NCBI GenBank assembly: GCA_022825265.1
Contig: JAJDXE010000005.1
Coordinates: 97,088 to 161,087, forward strand
Direction of reading: 5' to 3'
Length of the DNA: 64,000 nt
DNA from: Dehalococcoidia bacterium
GTDB lineage: Bacteria > Chloroflexota > Dehalococcoidia > Bin125
The translations under genes were made by a program, and so were the position numbers. Every line of letters starts with the position of its first letter. Positions within the stretch are counted from its first letter, which is position 1. This document shows positions 43,804 through 53,286 of this stretch, in pieces. Under the pieces are notes generated by a model, which was not told where the DNA came from, searched no databases, and saw only the letters and a list, made by a program, of their open reading frames with translations.

Positions 43804-44175
43804 CTACACCAGGACGGGCGTCGCCAAGAGGGGAATAAAGGGTACGAGTCGTTGGTTGTCGGAGTCGACTTCCAGACACAGCCCGGTCAGGGTGTACCTG
43901 CCCAGCAGCGGTGCGGAGTCGTCGTCTCCAAAGACGACGATGGTGATGCCCTGCTCATCGTCCAGCGCGACTTGTGCGTGTCCGATTTCCTGCTCGACGG
44001 ATTGACCGTCTGCGAGGGGAACGTACCGTGTGTCGGTTGGTTCGATGCCGATTTCGTGCAGCAAGGGTCTCGGCAACGTCGTGAAAAAGGTGCCGGTGTC
44101 GACGCAGACCTCGACCTCGCGCGGTTGGCCGCCGTTGATGTCGGCGATGGTGATTGGGTAGTTGAAGGTGCTCAT
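43804..44175 (-). CDS. Retropepsin-like (clan AA) aspartic protease
   Basis: 123 residues. CVDTGTFFTTLP (residues 24-35) has the DTG catalytic triplet with Asp26; YVPLADGQ is the flap region and LLGRYTLTGLCLEVD the conserved C-terminal strand of clan AA single-domain aspartic proteases, which work as dimers. No signal or membrane segment, so it is probably cytoplasmic. It ends 49 bp from the MBL gene start on the same strand and follows tyrS by 32 bp. Target unknown. Confidence 0.82.
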   Translation of the reverse strand: MSTFNYPITIADINGGQPREVEVCVDTGTFFTTLPRPLLHEIGIEPTDTRYVPLADGQSVEQEIGHAQVALDDEQGITIVVFGDDDSAPLLGRYTLTGLCLEVDSDNQRLVPFIPLLATPVLV

Positions 44176-44207
44176 GGCGACAAATTATCCGAATCTAGGA
44201 GGGCCGT

Positions 44208-45470
44208 TCAGCGCTCGACGATGCGGTACCACTTGCGGCGGCCGACTCGGATGACTGCGCCGTTTTGGATTTCGGCGGTCTGGCCTTTGACGACCTCGTC
44301 GTCGATGCGGACGGCTCCTTGCGTGACGAGGCGCTTGGCTTCGGCTCGGCTGGCGGCGGCTCCGATGTCGTGGAGTAGGACCGGTAGGGCGACTTCGATT
44401 GCGTCTCCACCGGCGAAGTCGATCGCCGCGTCGGGGATGTCGTCCGGAACGTTGCGCTGCGAGAAGGTTCGCGTCCACTGATCCTCGGCGGCCTGCGCTG
44501 CATCGTCGTCGTGCCATTCGGCGACGATTGAGCGGGCCAGGCGGCGCTTGGCGTCCATCGGCTTGACCTCGCCGGACTTCAGATCTGATTCAATCCGGTC
44601 GACCTCGTCGTCGGCGAGGTTGGTGCCGTAGTCGAAGAAGTTGATGATCACGTCATCCGGGATCGACATCGCCTTGCCGTACTGGGTGTTGGCCGGCTCG
44701 TCGATGCCGATGTAGTTGCCAGTGCTCTTCGACATGCGCTGCTTGCCGTCGGTGCCGACCAGGATCGGCGTGAGCACGGCGATCTGCGGCGGCTGTTCCT
44801 CGCGCTCCTGCAGCGTGCGGCCGCACATGATGTTGAAGGTCTGGTCGGTGCCGCCGAGCTGAATGTCGGCCTCGAGCGCGACCGCGTCATAGCCCTGCAT
44901 CAGGCCGTACATGAACTCGTGCACGTAGACCGGCTGCTCGGAGTCGATCCGCCGCTTGAACGTGTCGCGGCTGGTGAACTGCTGCACGGTGAAGTTCGAG
45001 GCCAGGTGGACGACGTCGCCGAACGACATCTGGCCGAGCCACTCGCTGTTGCGGCGAACTTCGGTGCGGACGGGATCGAGCAGCTTGAAGGCTTGATCCT
45101 GGTAGGTCTCGGCGTTGCGGTTGAGGATCTCGGCCGCCTGCATCGGACGCAGCGAGTCCTTGTCCGACGGGTCGCCGACCAGTCCGGTGAAGTCGCCGAT
45201 CAGCAGGATCGACTGGTGACCGAGTTGCTGGAACAGGGCCAGCTTGCGCAGCGTGACGCAGTGGCCGATGTGCAGGTCGGGCGAGGTCGGGTCAACCCCG
45301 AGATAGACGCGCAGGGGACGGTGTTCGACCAGCGACTCGGTCAGGCGCGCGCGAAGCTCGCGGTCCATCGTGCGGCGCGTGCCTTCGTCGCCGTAGGCGG
45401 TACCGCGCATGATCAGCGCGTGTTGACGCTCGACTTCTGTCGCAATCTCTGCCGGGATTCGATCAGTCAT
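44208..45470 (-). CDS. tyrS: Tyrosyl-tRNA synthetase
   Basis: 420-residue class I synthetase charging tRNA-Tyr. HIGH at 67-70 (DLHIGH), GDFTGLVGDPS, the Tyr-binding QGYDAVALEADIQLGGTDQ segment (read as YDAVALEADIQLGGTDQTF) and RMSKST (KMSKS motif, ~245-250) are clear. A C-terminal S4 RNA-binding domain (RAEAKRLVTQGAVRIDDEVV) closes the protein. The ATG overlaps the ribF stop as ATGA, which fixes the start. Confidence 0.97.
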   Translation of the reverse strand: MTDRIPAEIATEVERQHALIMRGTAYGDEGTRRTMDRELRARLTESLVEHRPLRVYLGVDPTSPDLHIGHCVTLRKLALFQQLGHQSILLIGDFTGLVGDPSDKDSLRPMQAAEILNRNAETYQDQAFKLLDPVRTEVRRNSEWLGQMSFGDVVHLASNFTVQQFTSRDTFKRRIDSEQPVYVHEFMYGLMQGYDAVALEADIQLGGTDQTFNIMCGRTLQEREEQPPQIAVLTPILVGTDGKQRMSKSTGNYIGIDEPANTQYGKAMSIPDDVIINFFDYGTNLADDEVDRIESDLKSGEVKPMDAKRRLARSIVAEWHDDDAAQAAEDQWTRTFSQRNVPDDIPDAAIDFAGGDAIEVALPVLLHDIGAAASRAEAKRLVTQGAVRIDDEVVKGQTAEIQNGAVIRVGRRKWYRIVER

Positions 45471-46441
45471 GGGTTCGTTCCGATCGACATGCCCGCCAGG
45501 AGATCGCGGGCGGCGTCGCGGTCCTTGCCGATCTGCTTGACCAACGCATCGACGCCGTCGAACTTGCGCTCGCCGCGCAGGCGCTCGACGAACTCGACCC
45601 GCAAGTCGGTTCCGTAGATGTCCTCGTCGAAATCGATGATGTGGCATTCGATCGAGAGTCCGCCGCCGTCGTCGAAGGTCGGCCGGACGCCGATGTTGGT
45701 CACGGACGGCCTCGGTCCTGACTCGAGGTGGGCGATGGTCGCGTAGACGCCGGGCGCGGGGATCGCGCGGTCGTTGCCGATTGCCACGTTGGCGGTGGCG
45801 AAGCCGATCGAGCGTCCACGCTTGAATCCAACCACGACCGGACCGTGCAAGGAATAGCGACGCCCGAGCAGGTCGCCGACCTGAACGACGTCGCCCTCGG
45901 CCAGCGCGTTGCGGATTTCTGTAGAAGAGACTTTGTCCGTCGAGTCGCTGGTCAACAGCTCGATCACTTCGACTTCGTATCCGAGGTCCTCGCCCAGCGC
46001 CTTCAGGGTCTCCAGGTCTCCGCCGCGTTGACGGCCGAGGGCGAAGTCTTCGCCGATGATCAGGCGGGCCAACTGAAACTCCTCGACCAGCATGCGGACG
46101 AAATCGCCGGCGTCGGTCAGGGAGAAGTCCGAGGTGAACGAGACGGTCGCGACGCTGTCGAGGCCGGTCTCCATGATCAGCGAGAGCCGGTCTTCCAGCG
46201 AGGTCACGTACTCGGTGGTCAGGTCGGGCCGGAGCACCTGTCGCGGGTGTGGGTGAAACGTGATCGCGGCGGAGGCGAGGCCGTTCCGCTTCGCGCTCTC
46301 GACGACATGCTTGAGCACGATCTGGTGTCCGCGGTGGACGCCGTCGAAGACGCCGATCGTGAGCGCGGTCGGTCGTCCGAGCGCCGCGCGACGCAGCTCC
46401 CAGCGAGCGAGCTCAGTGACCACGAGATCCCGGCCCTTCAT
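45467..46441 (-). CDS. ribF: Bifunctional riboflavin kinase/FAD synthetase
   Basis: 324 residues making FMN and FAD from riboflavin. The adenylyltransferase domain has GVFDGVHRGH (30-39), TFHPHPRQVL, and SSTEIRNALAEGDV. The kinase domain follows from ~185 (RGRSIGFATANVAI, with GVYATIA and TNIGVRPTF). Full length. Overlaps tyrS by 4 nt. The flavin product would serve the LLM oxidoreductase and other flavoenzymes. Confidence 0.97.
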   Translation of the reverse strand: MKGRDLVVTELARWELRRAALGRPTALTIGVFDGVHRGHQIVLKHVVESAKRNGLASAAITFHPHPRQVLRPDLTTEYVTSLEDRLSLIMETGLDSVATVSFTSDFSLTDAGDFVRMLVEEFQLARLIIGEDFALGRQRGGDLETLKALGEDLGYEVEVIELLTSDSTDKVSSTEIRNALAEGDVVQVGDLLGRRYSLHGPVVVGFKRGRSIGFATANVAIGNDRAIPAPGVYATIAHLESGPRPSVTNIGVRPTFDDGGGLSIECHIIDFDEDIYGTDLRVEFVERLRGERKFDGVDALVKQIGKDRDAARDLLAGMSIGTNP

Positions 46442-46484
46442 CCAGCCCAGCGGACAGGAATCTCAGCGTACCAGCAGGCCGTGC

Positions 46485-47327
46485 CTACTCCGGCTCGTCT
46501 TCGCCGCCTTCGCCAGGTGAACCAGGTGAACCGGGTGAGTGGGCCTCCGCGGCCGCCCAGGCGGAGTCCGGCGCGTCCGGCAGCTCGGTGATCAGGATGT
46601 CCTCGAAGTCGCTGTCCTGCTCCAGTTCAATCGCCAGCGACTTGTGCAACTCGAGCACGGCCATGAACGAGACGATCAGCTCCAGCCGAGACCGCGCGTC
46701 TGAGATCCATTGCCGGAACGAGACCGCGTGCGAACTGAACAGGCGCGCCCGCAGGTCGGCGGCGCGATCTCGCACGGTGATGCGCTGCCGCTCGATCGCG
46801 GCGTCGTGGGCAATCTCGGCCTGCGCCTCGCGCTCCGCCGCCCGATCAAGGACTTCCTGTGCAATCCGCGCCAGCGCTTCCAGAGTGAGCTGGTCCGACA
46901 TCCCGACCGGCAGCGGCCGGTCGATCGGCGGCGCCGCGATCGGCGTGTACGAACGCAGTTGTTCGCGATCTCGCTCTCCGAGCTGCGAAATGCCGTCTCG
47001 GTAGAGCTTGTAGGCGCGAGCCATCTCGACCAGCTCTCGCGCATCGGCAGCCGACTCGTCGTCCTCCGCCGACTCGTCCGCCGACGGCAGGAGTTGCCGA
47101 GCCTTGAGCAGCACCAATCGTCCACCAATGCTGATGAACGCCGCTAAGGCATCGGCCTGCCCGGAGCTGATCGCGCCGTCGGGCGAAGACATCGCCGCGA
47201 CCTGGGCCAGGTACTGATCGGCGACCTGGGCCAGTGAGAGTTCGGAGATATCCAGCTTGCGCGACTCGATCAGCTCGAGCAGCAGCTCCAGCGGACCTTC
47301 GTAAGCCGGGAGTCGGAGTTGGACCAT
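46485..47327 (-). CDS. scpA: Segregation and condensation protein A
   Basis: 280-residue kleisin of the SMC-ScpAB chromosome condensin. The N-terminal YEGPLELLLELIESRKLDI and the winged C-terminal domain (ISDARSRLELIVSFMAVLELHK, read in parts) are typical. The tail SPGSPGSPGEGGEDEPE is low complexity. ATG 47327 is chosen because it follows the PIN gene stop by four bases and fits family N-termini. scpB is not in this window. Confidence 0.93.
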   Translation of the reverse strand: MVQLRLPAYEGPLELLLELIESRKLDISELSLAQVADQYLAQVAAMSSPDGAISSGQADALAAFISIGGRLVLLKARQLLPSADESAEDDESAADARELVEMARAYKLYRDGISQLGERDREQLRSYTPIAAPPIDRPLPVGMSDQLTLEALARIAQEVLDRAAEREAQAEIAHDAAIERQRITVRDRAADLRARLFSSHAVSFRQWISDARSRLELIVSFMAVLELHKSLAIELEQDSDFEDILITELPDAPDSAWAAAEAHSPGSPGSPGEGGEDEPE

Positions 47328-47331
47328 GCGC

Positions 47332-47763
47332 TTATCGGTCGGGATCGGATTCGTCTCGGAGGAGCGCCTTGAAGCCCGCCTGGATGAAATCACGGTCGTA
47401 CGCGAGCGCCTCAGTGATTCCCCGCTCTTCCATGACGAGGAAACTGTCGCAATCGGTCAGACTCCAGCGTTGGTCTGGGCGGTCGGCATAGCGTCCGAAC
47501 GCTGCCCAGAATCGCTTCGATGATATGGGAGCGATTTCCACATCCGGATCTGCGTCCAAGACGTTCACCATCTGCGTCGCGAACACCCGGCGCTGCTCTC
47601 CGGTTCCTGCCATGCCATCCAGTACTTCGACCAAGACCAACTCTGTCGTGAGCACCGAATCACCTGCCAGCCGTTCCGCCAACGCAACGGCTCTTTCATG
47701 CAGGCTGTCTCGGGGGCTCCACAGTGCGATCCAATAGCCGGAGTCTGCGAAAACGAGACTCAC
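47332..47763 (-). CDS. PIN-domain nuclease (VapC-like toxin)
   Basis: 143 residues. The PIN acidic residues are visible: Asp7 in FADSGYWIAL, a Glu in ELVLVEVLDG (~41-50), and LTDCDSF and AYDRDF near the C-terminus. Expected to cleave RNA, usually tRNA or rRNA. The upstream antitoxin gene overlaps by 4 nt. Normal length for VapC-type toxins. Confidence 0.87.
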   Translation of the reverse strand: MSLVFADSGYWIALWSPRDSLHERAVALAERLAGDSVLTTELVLVEVLDGMAGTGEQRRVFATQMVNVLDADPDVEIAPISSKRFWAAFGRYADRPDQRWSLTDCDSFLVMEERGITEALAYDRDFIQAGFKALLRDESDPDR

Positions 47764-48014
47764 TCGTCTTCTTCCCTGGGATGGCCGTACAAGTAGTGCT
47801 TCTTGTTCCTGGCCAAATCGGTCGGAAGATCATCCCAGGTGTGATCAGGGATGGACCGCTGCAGCTGCCGGGCTATCTCAGCAATGGCGGCGAGACCTCG
47901 CAATGGCGGCTCGGAAACATCGACTGTGACTTCGCAACCGTCCGCAAGGTTGAGCGGCTCTAGCGGGGTGAGGACACCGTTGGCATAGCGAGCTCGGATG
48001 GTTTGCGTCGGCAT
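47760..48014 (-). CDS. AF2212-like (DUF104) antitoxin
   Basis: 84 residues. IRARYANGVLTPLEPLNLADG is the characteristic N-terminus of AF2212-like antitoxins; the C-terminus is a charged helix that would wrap the PIN toxin. AAGGAG six bases before ATG 48014 fixes the start. Overlaps the PIN gene by 4 nt (ATGA). Confidence 0.85.
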   Translation of the reverse strand: MPTQTIRARYANGVLTPLEPLNLADGCEVTVDVSEPPLRGLAAIAEIARQLQRSIPDHTWDDLPTDLARNKKHYLYGHPREEDE

Positions 48015-48072
48015 CGCCAACTCCTTGCCCCTCAGTGTATCCGCCGTCTTGAGGGACGGGAGAGCGCTTGGG

Positions 48073-50547
48073 CTAACTCGCGACGAAGTTGAGCAACTTG
48101 TCGGGGACCCAGATCACGCGGCGCAGCGTTTTGCCGTCGAGCTGGTCTGCGACCCGGGCTGACTCACGCGCGGCTGACTCTGCGTCCTCTTGCGAGGAAC
48201 CCGGCGCCAGCGCCAGCTTCTCGCGCAGCTTGCCGTTGACCTGGACCACGACGGTCACCGTCTCGGCCTGGGCCAAGGATTCGTCGTACTCGGGCCAACG
48301 TTGTTCATGGACCGAACCGCTGTGCCCGGTCTGTTGCCACAACTCCTCGGTGATGTGCGGCGCCGACGGAGCCAGGCAGAGCAGCAAGGCGTTGATCGCC
48401 TCCCGCCAGGCGGCGTCGTCGACCGGACCCTGGTCGCGGATGCTCTGCAGCTCGTTGGTGAACTCCATCATTGCCGCGATCATCGTGTTGAAGCGGAAGC
48501 GCTCGATGTCCCCCGAGACCTTGCCGATCATCGCGTGCGTCGCTCGGCGAATCGCATCAGCCGCTCCTCCGCCCGTCTCAACATCGCCCAGGGCGAGATT
48601 CCAGACTCGGTTGAGCCAGCGCCATTGACCGGAGATGCCGCTGTCGTCCCAGTCGCCGCCGGCTTCCCACGGTCCCAGGAACATCAGGTAGAGGCGGACA
48701 GTGTCTGCGCCGTAGCGTTCGACCCACTCGTCGGGGTTGACCACGTTGCCCCGCGACTTCGACATCTTGTTGCCGTCTTTGGTGATCGTGCCCTGGTTGA
48801 ACAGCCGGGCGAACGGCTCGTCGATCTCCAGGATGCCCATGTCGCGCGCCGCCTTGGCGAAGAAGCGGGCATAGAAGAGGTGCATCACCGCGTGCTCGGC
48901 CCCGCCGGTGTAGGTGTCGATCGGCAGCCACTGCCGAGCCAGGCCCGGATCGATCGGCGCATCGTAGTTGTGCGGATCGACGTAGCGGTACATGTACCAG
49001 TTCGAGCACATGAAGGTGTCCATCGTGTCGGTCTCGCGACGAGCCGCCTCGCCGCACTCGGGACAGTCGGCGTTGACGAATCCCTCGTGACGCTCCAGCG
49101 GCGACGCGCCGGTCGGCAGGAACTCGGCGTCGTCGGGCAGCAGCACCGGCAACTGATCGTCGGGCACTGGAACGATCCCGCAGGACTCGCAGTAGACCAT
49201 CGGGATCGGAGCGCCCCAGTAGCGCTGACGAGAGATCAACCAGTCGCGCAGTCGGTACGACACCGTGCGACCGCCGAGGTCCATCTCATCGAGCGCATCG
49301 GCGACGGCCAGTTTGCCTTCCTGCCAGTCGGTGCCGTCGAATCGGCCCGAGTTAACCATCTTGCCGGGTCCCGTGTACGCCTCATCGAGGTCATTGCCGT
49401 CCCAATCCGGCGGAGCGATCACGACCGGAATCGGAATCCCCCGCTCCGAGGCAAAGGCGAAGTCTCGTTCGTCGTGCGCCGGAACGCCCATCACCGCGCC
49501 CGTGCCGTAGCTGAGCAGCACGTAGTCGGCAATCCAGATCTGGATGTCGTCGCCGGTGAACGGATGCTTGGTGTACGCGCCGGTAAACACACCGGTCTTC
49601 TCGCGAGTCGTCGACTGCCGCTCGATCTCGTTCTGCCGACGCGCCTGCTCGATGTAGGCCTCAACCTCAGCGCGGCACTCATCGGTGGTCAGCTCCGCGA
49701 CCAGCGGATGCTCCGGCGCGAGCACCATGAACGTGCAGCCGAACAGCGTGTCGGGGCGCGTCGTGAAGACCGTGATCCGGTCCTCGCCGCCGACCTCGCG
49801 GCCCAGCGGGAAGGAGATTTCCGCGCCCTCTGAGCGGCCGATCCAGTTGCGCTGCATCAGCTTGATCGGCTCCGGGTAGTCGATGCCGTCGAAGTTGAGC
49901 AGTTCGTCGGCGTAGGCCGTCGTGCGGAACATCCACTGTTCCATCTGCTTCGCTTCAACGACCGATTCGCAGCGCTCGCAGACGCCGATGCCCTCGTCGT
50001 TGCGATTGACCTGCTCGTTGGCCAGGATCGTGGCGCAGCCGGGACAGAAGTTGCAATCGGCCAGGCTGCGGTAGGCCAGACCGTGCTCGTACAGCTTGAG
50101 GAACCACCACTGGGTCCAGCGGTAGTACTCGGGATCGGAGGTGGAGAACTCGCGGTTCCAGTCGAACGACGCACCCATCGTTTTGAGCTGCGCGGTCATG
50201 TTTTCGACGTTGGCGTAGGTCCACTTCTTTGGGTGCGTGTTGTTGTTGATCGCCGCGTTCTCGGCCGGTAGACCGAAGGCGTCGAAGCCCAGCGGAAAGA
50301 GCACGTTCTTGCCCTGCATCCGGTGCCAGCGCGCCGCGACGTCGGAGGGCGCCATCGCGTACCAGTGACCGATGTGCAGATCGCCGCTGGTGTAGGGAAG
50401 CATGGTGAGGAAGAAGTACGGCGGCCGCGGATCGTCGTTGTCGACTCGGTAGAGTCCGTCGATCTCCCAGCGTTCGCGCCAGCGCGGTTCAATCTCGGAC
50501 GGGTCGTAGGCGGGAATATGCACAGCGGAAGGCGTCGTGGTCGTCAT
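48073..50547 (-). CDS. leuS: Leucyl-tRNA synthetase
   Basis: 824-residue class I synthetase. HIGH at 58-61 (LHIGHWYAM), a zinc-binding pair CPGC and CERC in the N-terminal third, a CP1 editing domain in the middle (TTRPDTLFG; GTGAVMGVPAHDERD), and KMSKS (~592-596). Anticodon-binding helical domain and C-terminal domain complete. Good length for the bacterial enzyme. Confidence 0.97.
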   Translation of the reverse strand: MTTTTPSAVHIPAYDPSEIEPRWRERWEIDGLYRVDNDDPRPPYFFLTMLPYTSGDLHIGHWYAMAPSDVAARWHRMQGKNVLFPLGFDAFGLPAENAAINNNTHPKKWTYANVENMTAQLKTMGASFDWNREFSTSDPEYYRWTQWWFLKLYEHGLAYRSLADCNFCPGCATILANEQVNRNDEGIGVCERCESVVEAKQMEQWMFRTTAYADELLNFDGIDYPEPIKLMQRNWIGRSEGAEISFPLGREVGGEDRITVFTTRPDTLFGCTFMVLAPEHPLVAELTTDECRAEVEAYIEQARRQNEIERQSTTREKTGVFTGAYTKHPFTGDDIQIWIADYVLLSYGTGAVMGVPAHDERDFAFASERGIPIPVVIAPPDWDGNDLDEAYTGPGKMVNSGRFDGTDWQEGKLAVADALDEMDLGGRTVSYRLRDWLISRQRYWGAPIPMVYCESCGIVPVPDDQLPVLLPDDAEFLPTGASPLERHEGFVNADCPECGEAARRETDTMDTFMCSNWYMYRYVDPHNYDAPIDPGLARQWLPIDTYTGGAEHAVMHLFYARFFAKAARDMGILEIDEPFARLFNQGTITKDGNKMSKSRGNVVNPDEWVERYGADTVRLYLMFLGPWEAGGDWDDSGISGQWRWLNRVWNLALGDVETGGGAADAIRRATHAMIGKVSGDIERFRFNTMIAAMMEFTNELQSIRDQGPVDDAAWREAINALLLCLAPSAPHITEELWQQTGHSGSVHEQRWPEYDESLAQAETVTVVVQVNGKLREKLALAPGSSQEDAESAARESARVADQLDGKTLRRVIWVPDKLLNFVAS

Positions 50548-50618
50548 GGCCTCAGATTACACGGGGGTATCTTGTGACCTGACCAGCCAGCACACGCAGT
50601 GAACAGGATTTTGGCCCT

Positions 50619-51116
50619 ATGACGGACGGACCGTTGGTCGGTGTGATGATGGGTTCGCACTCGGACTGGGACACGATCAAGAACACGGCCTCGACGCTGG
50701 AGTCGTTGGGCATTTCCTGGGAGGCGCGGGTGCTCTCGGCGCATCGCACGCCCGACGAAACGGCCGACTACGCGGCCGAGGCGCAGGGTCGCGGGATCGA
50801 AGTAATCATCGCTGCAGCGGGAGGCGCAGCTGCATTGCCCGGCGCCGTCGCTGCCAAGACGCCAATTCCCGTGATCGGCGTGCCGGTCAAGGGCTGGGCC
50901 ACCGACGGACTCGACTCGCTCCTCTCGATGGCCCAGATGCCGCGCGGCGTGCCGGTCGCCACGGTCGCGATCGGACGTACCGGAGCGGTCAACGCGGCGC
51001 TGCTCGCGGGACGCATCCTGGCGCTGTCGCATCCCGAGATCGCCGAGGCCGTCAATCGCGACCGCGAACAGCGGGCCGCAGAGCAACTCAGCCAACCTCA
51101 CCCAACCCTGGACTGA
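50619..51116 (+). CDS. purE: N5-carboxyaminoimidazole ribonucleotide mutase
   Basis: 165 residues of the purine pathway. [25 protein letters not shown] and [23 protein letters not shown] and VPVATVAIG are the usual PurE core motifs. The class I (bacterial NCAIR mutase) form fits by size. It starts a + run with def and cca (12-bp and overlapping gaps). No purK in the window. Confidence 0.95.
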   Translation: MTDGPLVGVMMGSHSDWDTIKNTASTLESLGISWEARVLSAHRTPDETADYAAEAQGRGIEVIIAAAGGAAALPGAVAAKTPIPVIGVPVKGWATDGLDSLLSMAQMPRGVPVATVAIGRTGAVNAALLAGRILALSHPEIAEAVNRDREQRAAEQLSQPHPTLD

Positions 51117-51127
51117 ATCCAAGGCCG

Positions 51128-51661
51128 ATGGCCGTCCACAAGATCACCACGCTCCCTCGAGACGCAGGCGTCCTCCGAACGCCGGCCAAGCGCGTCCGCA
51201 ACTTCGATGCCTCGCTGCGTGCCCTCGTCGCCGACATGATCGACTCGATGAACGCGGCGCACGGGGTGGGGATCGCCGCGCCGCAGATCGGGATTGGCCT
51301 GCGCGTCGTGGTGATCGGCATGCCCGGCGAGCGGCCGTTCGTGATGGTCAATCCCGAGGTCGTCAAGCGCAGCGGCGAACGCGAGCTGATCGAGGGCTGC
51401 TTGAGCGTACCCGGCTATCGCGGTCGCGTGACCCGCTCGACCCGCGTCCTGGCGAAGGCGCAAGACCTCTCCGGCCGAGATATCCGGGTGCGGGCAGAAG
51501 ACGATCTGCTCGCCCAATGTCTCGAGCACGAGATCGATCACATCAACGGTCGGGTGTACATCGACCATGTGCCCTCGATCGACCAGCTCTGGACGCTCGA
51601 CGAGATGATCGCCGACGATGAAGTCGATGAAGTCGACGACGAAGCAGTTGATGACGACTGA
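51128..51661 (+). CDS. def: Peptide deformylase
   Basis: 177 residues. Removes the N-formyl group from nascent proteins using a metal. Motifs: GVGIAAPQIG (46-55), EGCLSVPG (~89-96, metal Cys), and LEHEIDHING (metal His pair, Glu catalytic). C-terminal acidic tail (DEVDEVDDEAVDDD). Overlaps cca by 11 nt. Confidence 0.96.
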   Translation: MAVHKITTLPRDAGVLRTPAKRVRNFDASLRALVADMIDSMNAAHGVGIAAPQIGIGLRVVVIGMPGERPFVMVNPEVVKRSGERELIEGCLSVPGYRGRVTRSTRVLAKAQDLSGRDIRVRAEDDLLAQCLEHEIDHINGRVYIDHVPSIDQLWTLDEMIADDEVDEVDDEAVDDD

Positions 51662-53111
51662 CGCGTTAGAGGTGCTCTCCGCACAGGACGCGGAGGGCGC
51701 CTGGGTGGTCGGTGGAGCCGTCCGCGACGCCCTCGCCGGCGATCATCACGATCGCTTCGATCTCGATATCGCCGTCGCAGATGCTGAGTCCTGGGCTCGA
51801 ACATCCGGCGACGCGCTCGGCACACTGGCGGTCAAGATCAGCGCGCACTTCGACATCTGGCGCATTCCTTTGCCCGACGGCCAGATCGATGTCTGGGAAC
51901 TGCCCGACAACGACATCGAGCGCGATCTGCGACGCCGAGATTTCAGCGTCAACGCGATGGCGGTACCGCTCGATTACTTCCTCCAGGGGCGAATCCTCGC
52001 GACGGTGATCGATCCGTTTGGCGGCCGCGACGACGTTGACCTGCGTGTCTTGCGCCTGGTCTCGGACGGCGCACTCCGAGACGACCCACTGCGCATGTTG
52101 CGCGCCGTCCGGCTCGAGGCCGAGCACGCCTGGCGTCCCGACGCTGAGTTGCGCTCGGCAATGAGGCGCGACGCCGGGTTGATCAACAACTCGGCGGCGG
52201 AGCGTCAGTGGGAAGAACTCCAACGGATCATCCTCAGCGACAACCTCCCGTGGGCGCTGCGCCGCCTTGAACAGAGCGGCCTGCTGGATCGCATCCTGCC
52301 CGAGCTGGCCGTCGGCCGAGGCGTTGACCAGCGCCCCGTCCATCGACGCGATGTCTTCTGGCACCAGATCGATGCGGTCCGCTGGATCACTCGGTTGACC
52401 TCATCCAGCGCTCCACGAGCGACGCGAGCATCGGCGATCTGGCAAGAGTTGGAACCATTGCTGTCCGTTGCGCCAATCCGGGATTCACTTGACGATTGGA
52501 GACTGCCGCTCCGACTCGCCACGCTGCTGCACGACATCGGTAAGCCCGAGACGCGAACCGTCGACGTCGACGGTTCCACGCACTTCTTCGGACACTCCGA
52601 GCTGGGGGGCGAGATGGCCGGCCGGCGACTGACGGAGCTGAGAGTCCCGTCGAAGACGACTCGCCAGGTCGAGCTGCTGATCGAGCAGCATCTTCGACCG
52701 GGACAGGTCAACTCGCCGGGTAAACCGCCCACCGATCGAGCGTTGCACCGCTTTCACACGGCACTCGGCGACGCCGCCATTCCGCTCTGCTGGCTGTTCC
52801 TCGCCGACTCGCTTGCGACGGCCGGCGCCAACGCCTTGCTGCCCCGATGGCGCGGTTACGCGGCGCATGTCGCCCGGATCCTCGCCTGGCAGCCGAAGCG
52901 AGCCACACAAACCGGACGAATCCTCGACGGCAACGCGATCATGGAAGCCACCGGACTCCAACCGGGTCCGCTCGTGGGAGAAATCCGTGCAAAGATTGAC
53001 GAGGCCGCGGCGGTCGGTGAGATCGCCGGCATCGACGAGGCGCGCGACCTGGCCCGTCAACTGGCGCAGGCCGAGACCGTGTCTCCGAGTCGCTTGACAG
53101 CCGGCCGCTAA
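51651..53111 (+). CDS. cca: CCA tRNA nucleotidyltransferase / poly(A) polymerase family
   Basis: 486 residues. The polymerase-beta-like head has GGAVRD (21-26) and the metal acids in FDLDIAV (Asp37, Asp39). RRDFSVNAMA and the RNA-binding LRDDPLRMLRAVRLEAEH follow. An HD domain (LLHDIGKP, ~290) occupies the middle, as in bacterial HD-type CCA enzymes. ATG 51651 lies in the end of def; an upstream in-frame ATG at 51618 is possible but would lengthen the overlap. Which nucleotides it adds cannot be read. Confidence 0.9.
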   Translation: MTTDALEVLSAQDAEGAWVVGGAVRDALAGDHHDRFDLDIAVADAESWARTSGDALGTLAVKISAHFDIWRIPLPDGQIDVWELPDNDIERDLRRRDFSVNAMAVPLDYFLQGRILATVIDPFGGRDDVDLRVLRLVSDGALRDDPLRMLRAVRLEAEHAWRPDAELRSAMRRDAGLINNSAAERQWEELQRIILSDNLPWALRRLEQSGLLDRILPELAVGRGVDQRPVHRRDVFWHQIDAVRWITRLTSSSAPRATRASAIWQELEPLLSVAPIRDSLDDWRLPLRLATLLHDIGKPETRTVDVDGSTHFFGHSELGGEMAGRRLTELRVPSKTTRQVELLIEQHLRPGQVNSPGKPPTDRALHRFHTALGDAAIPLCWLFLADSLATAGANALLPRWRGYAAHVARILAWQPKRATQTGRILDGNAIMEATGLQPGPLVGEIRAKIDEAAAVGEIAGIDEARDLARQLAQAETVSPSRLTAGR

Positions 53112-53114
53112 CAT

Positions 53115-53128
53115 AGTACGCCTGTACT
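53115..53128. promoter_or_regulatory. AGTAC-N4-GTACT palindrome (LexA-box-like)
   Basis: A perfect 5-4-5 inverted repeat, AGTAC-GCCT-GTACT. It fits RGTACNNNDGTWCB, the LexA box described for cyanobacteria. TTGACA lies 15 bp upstream. No SOS gene follows at once, so this is a lead only. Confidence 0.4.
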
Positions 53129-53254
53129 GGTGCAGTGGTCGCAAGCGAGGCCTGACATGTCTGCTCTCATTGACCGATCAACGACAGTCGCAATGCTTCC
53201 AACATTGCCCCAGCTTCTTCGTCAAATGCCGATCAACCTTCAGAAAATTCCGAC

Positions 53255-53286
53255 AAAATCCGATCGAATCCGATCAAATCCGATCG
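53255..53286. repeat. 10-bp tandem iterons
   Basis: AAAATCCGATCGAATCCGATC then AAATCCGATCG: three copies of AATCCGATC spaced 10 bp, with a degenerate fourth (ATTCCGAC) just before. The helical-turn spacing suggests a protein-binding array. Confidence 0.6.

Noticed and set aside
48190..49833. 547-codon frame antisense to leuS
   Set aside because: Shadow of leuS, whose class I motifs are intact; no start signal and no recognisable domain.
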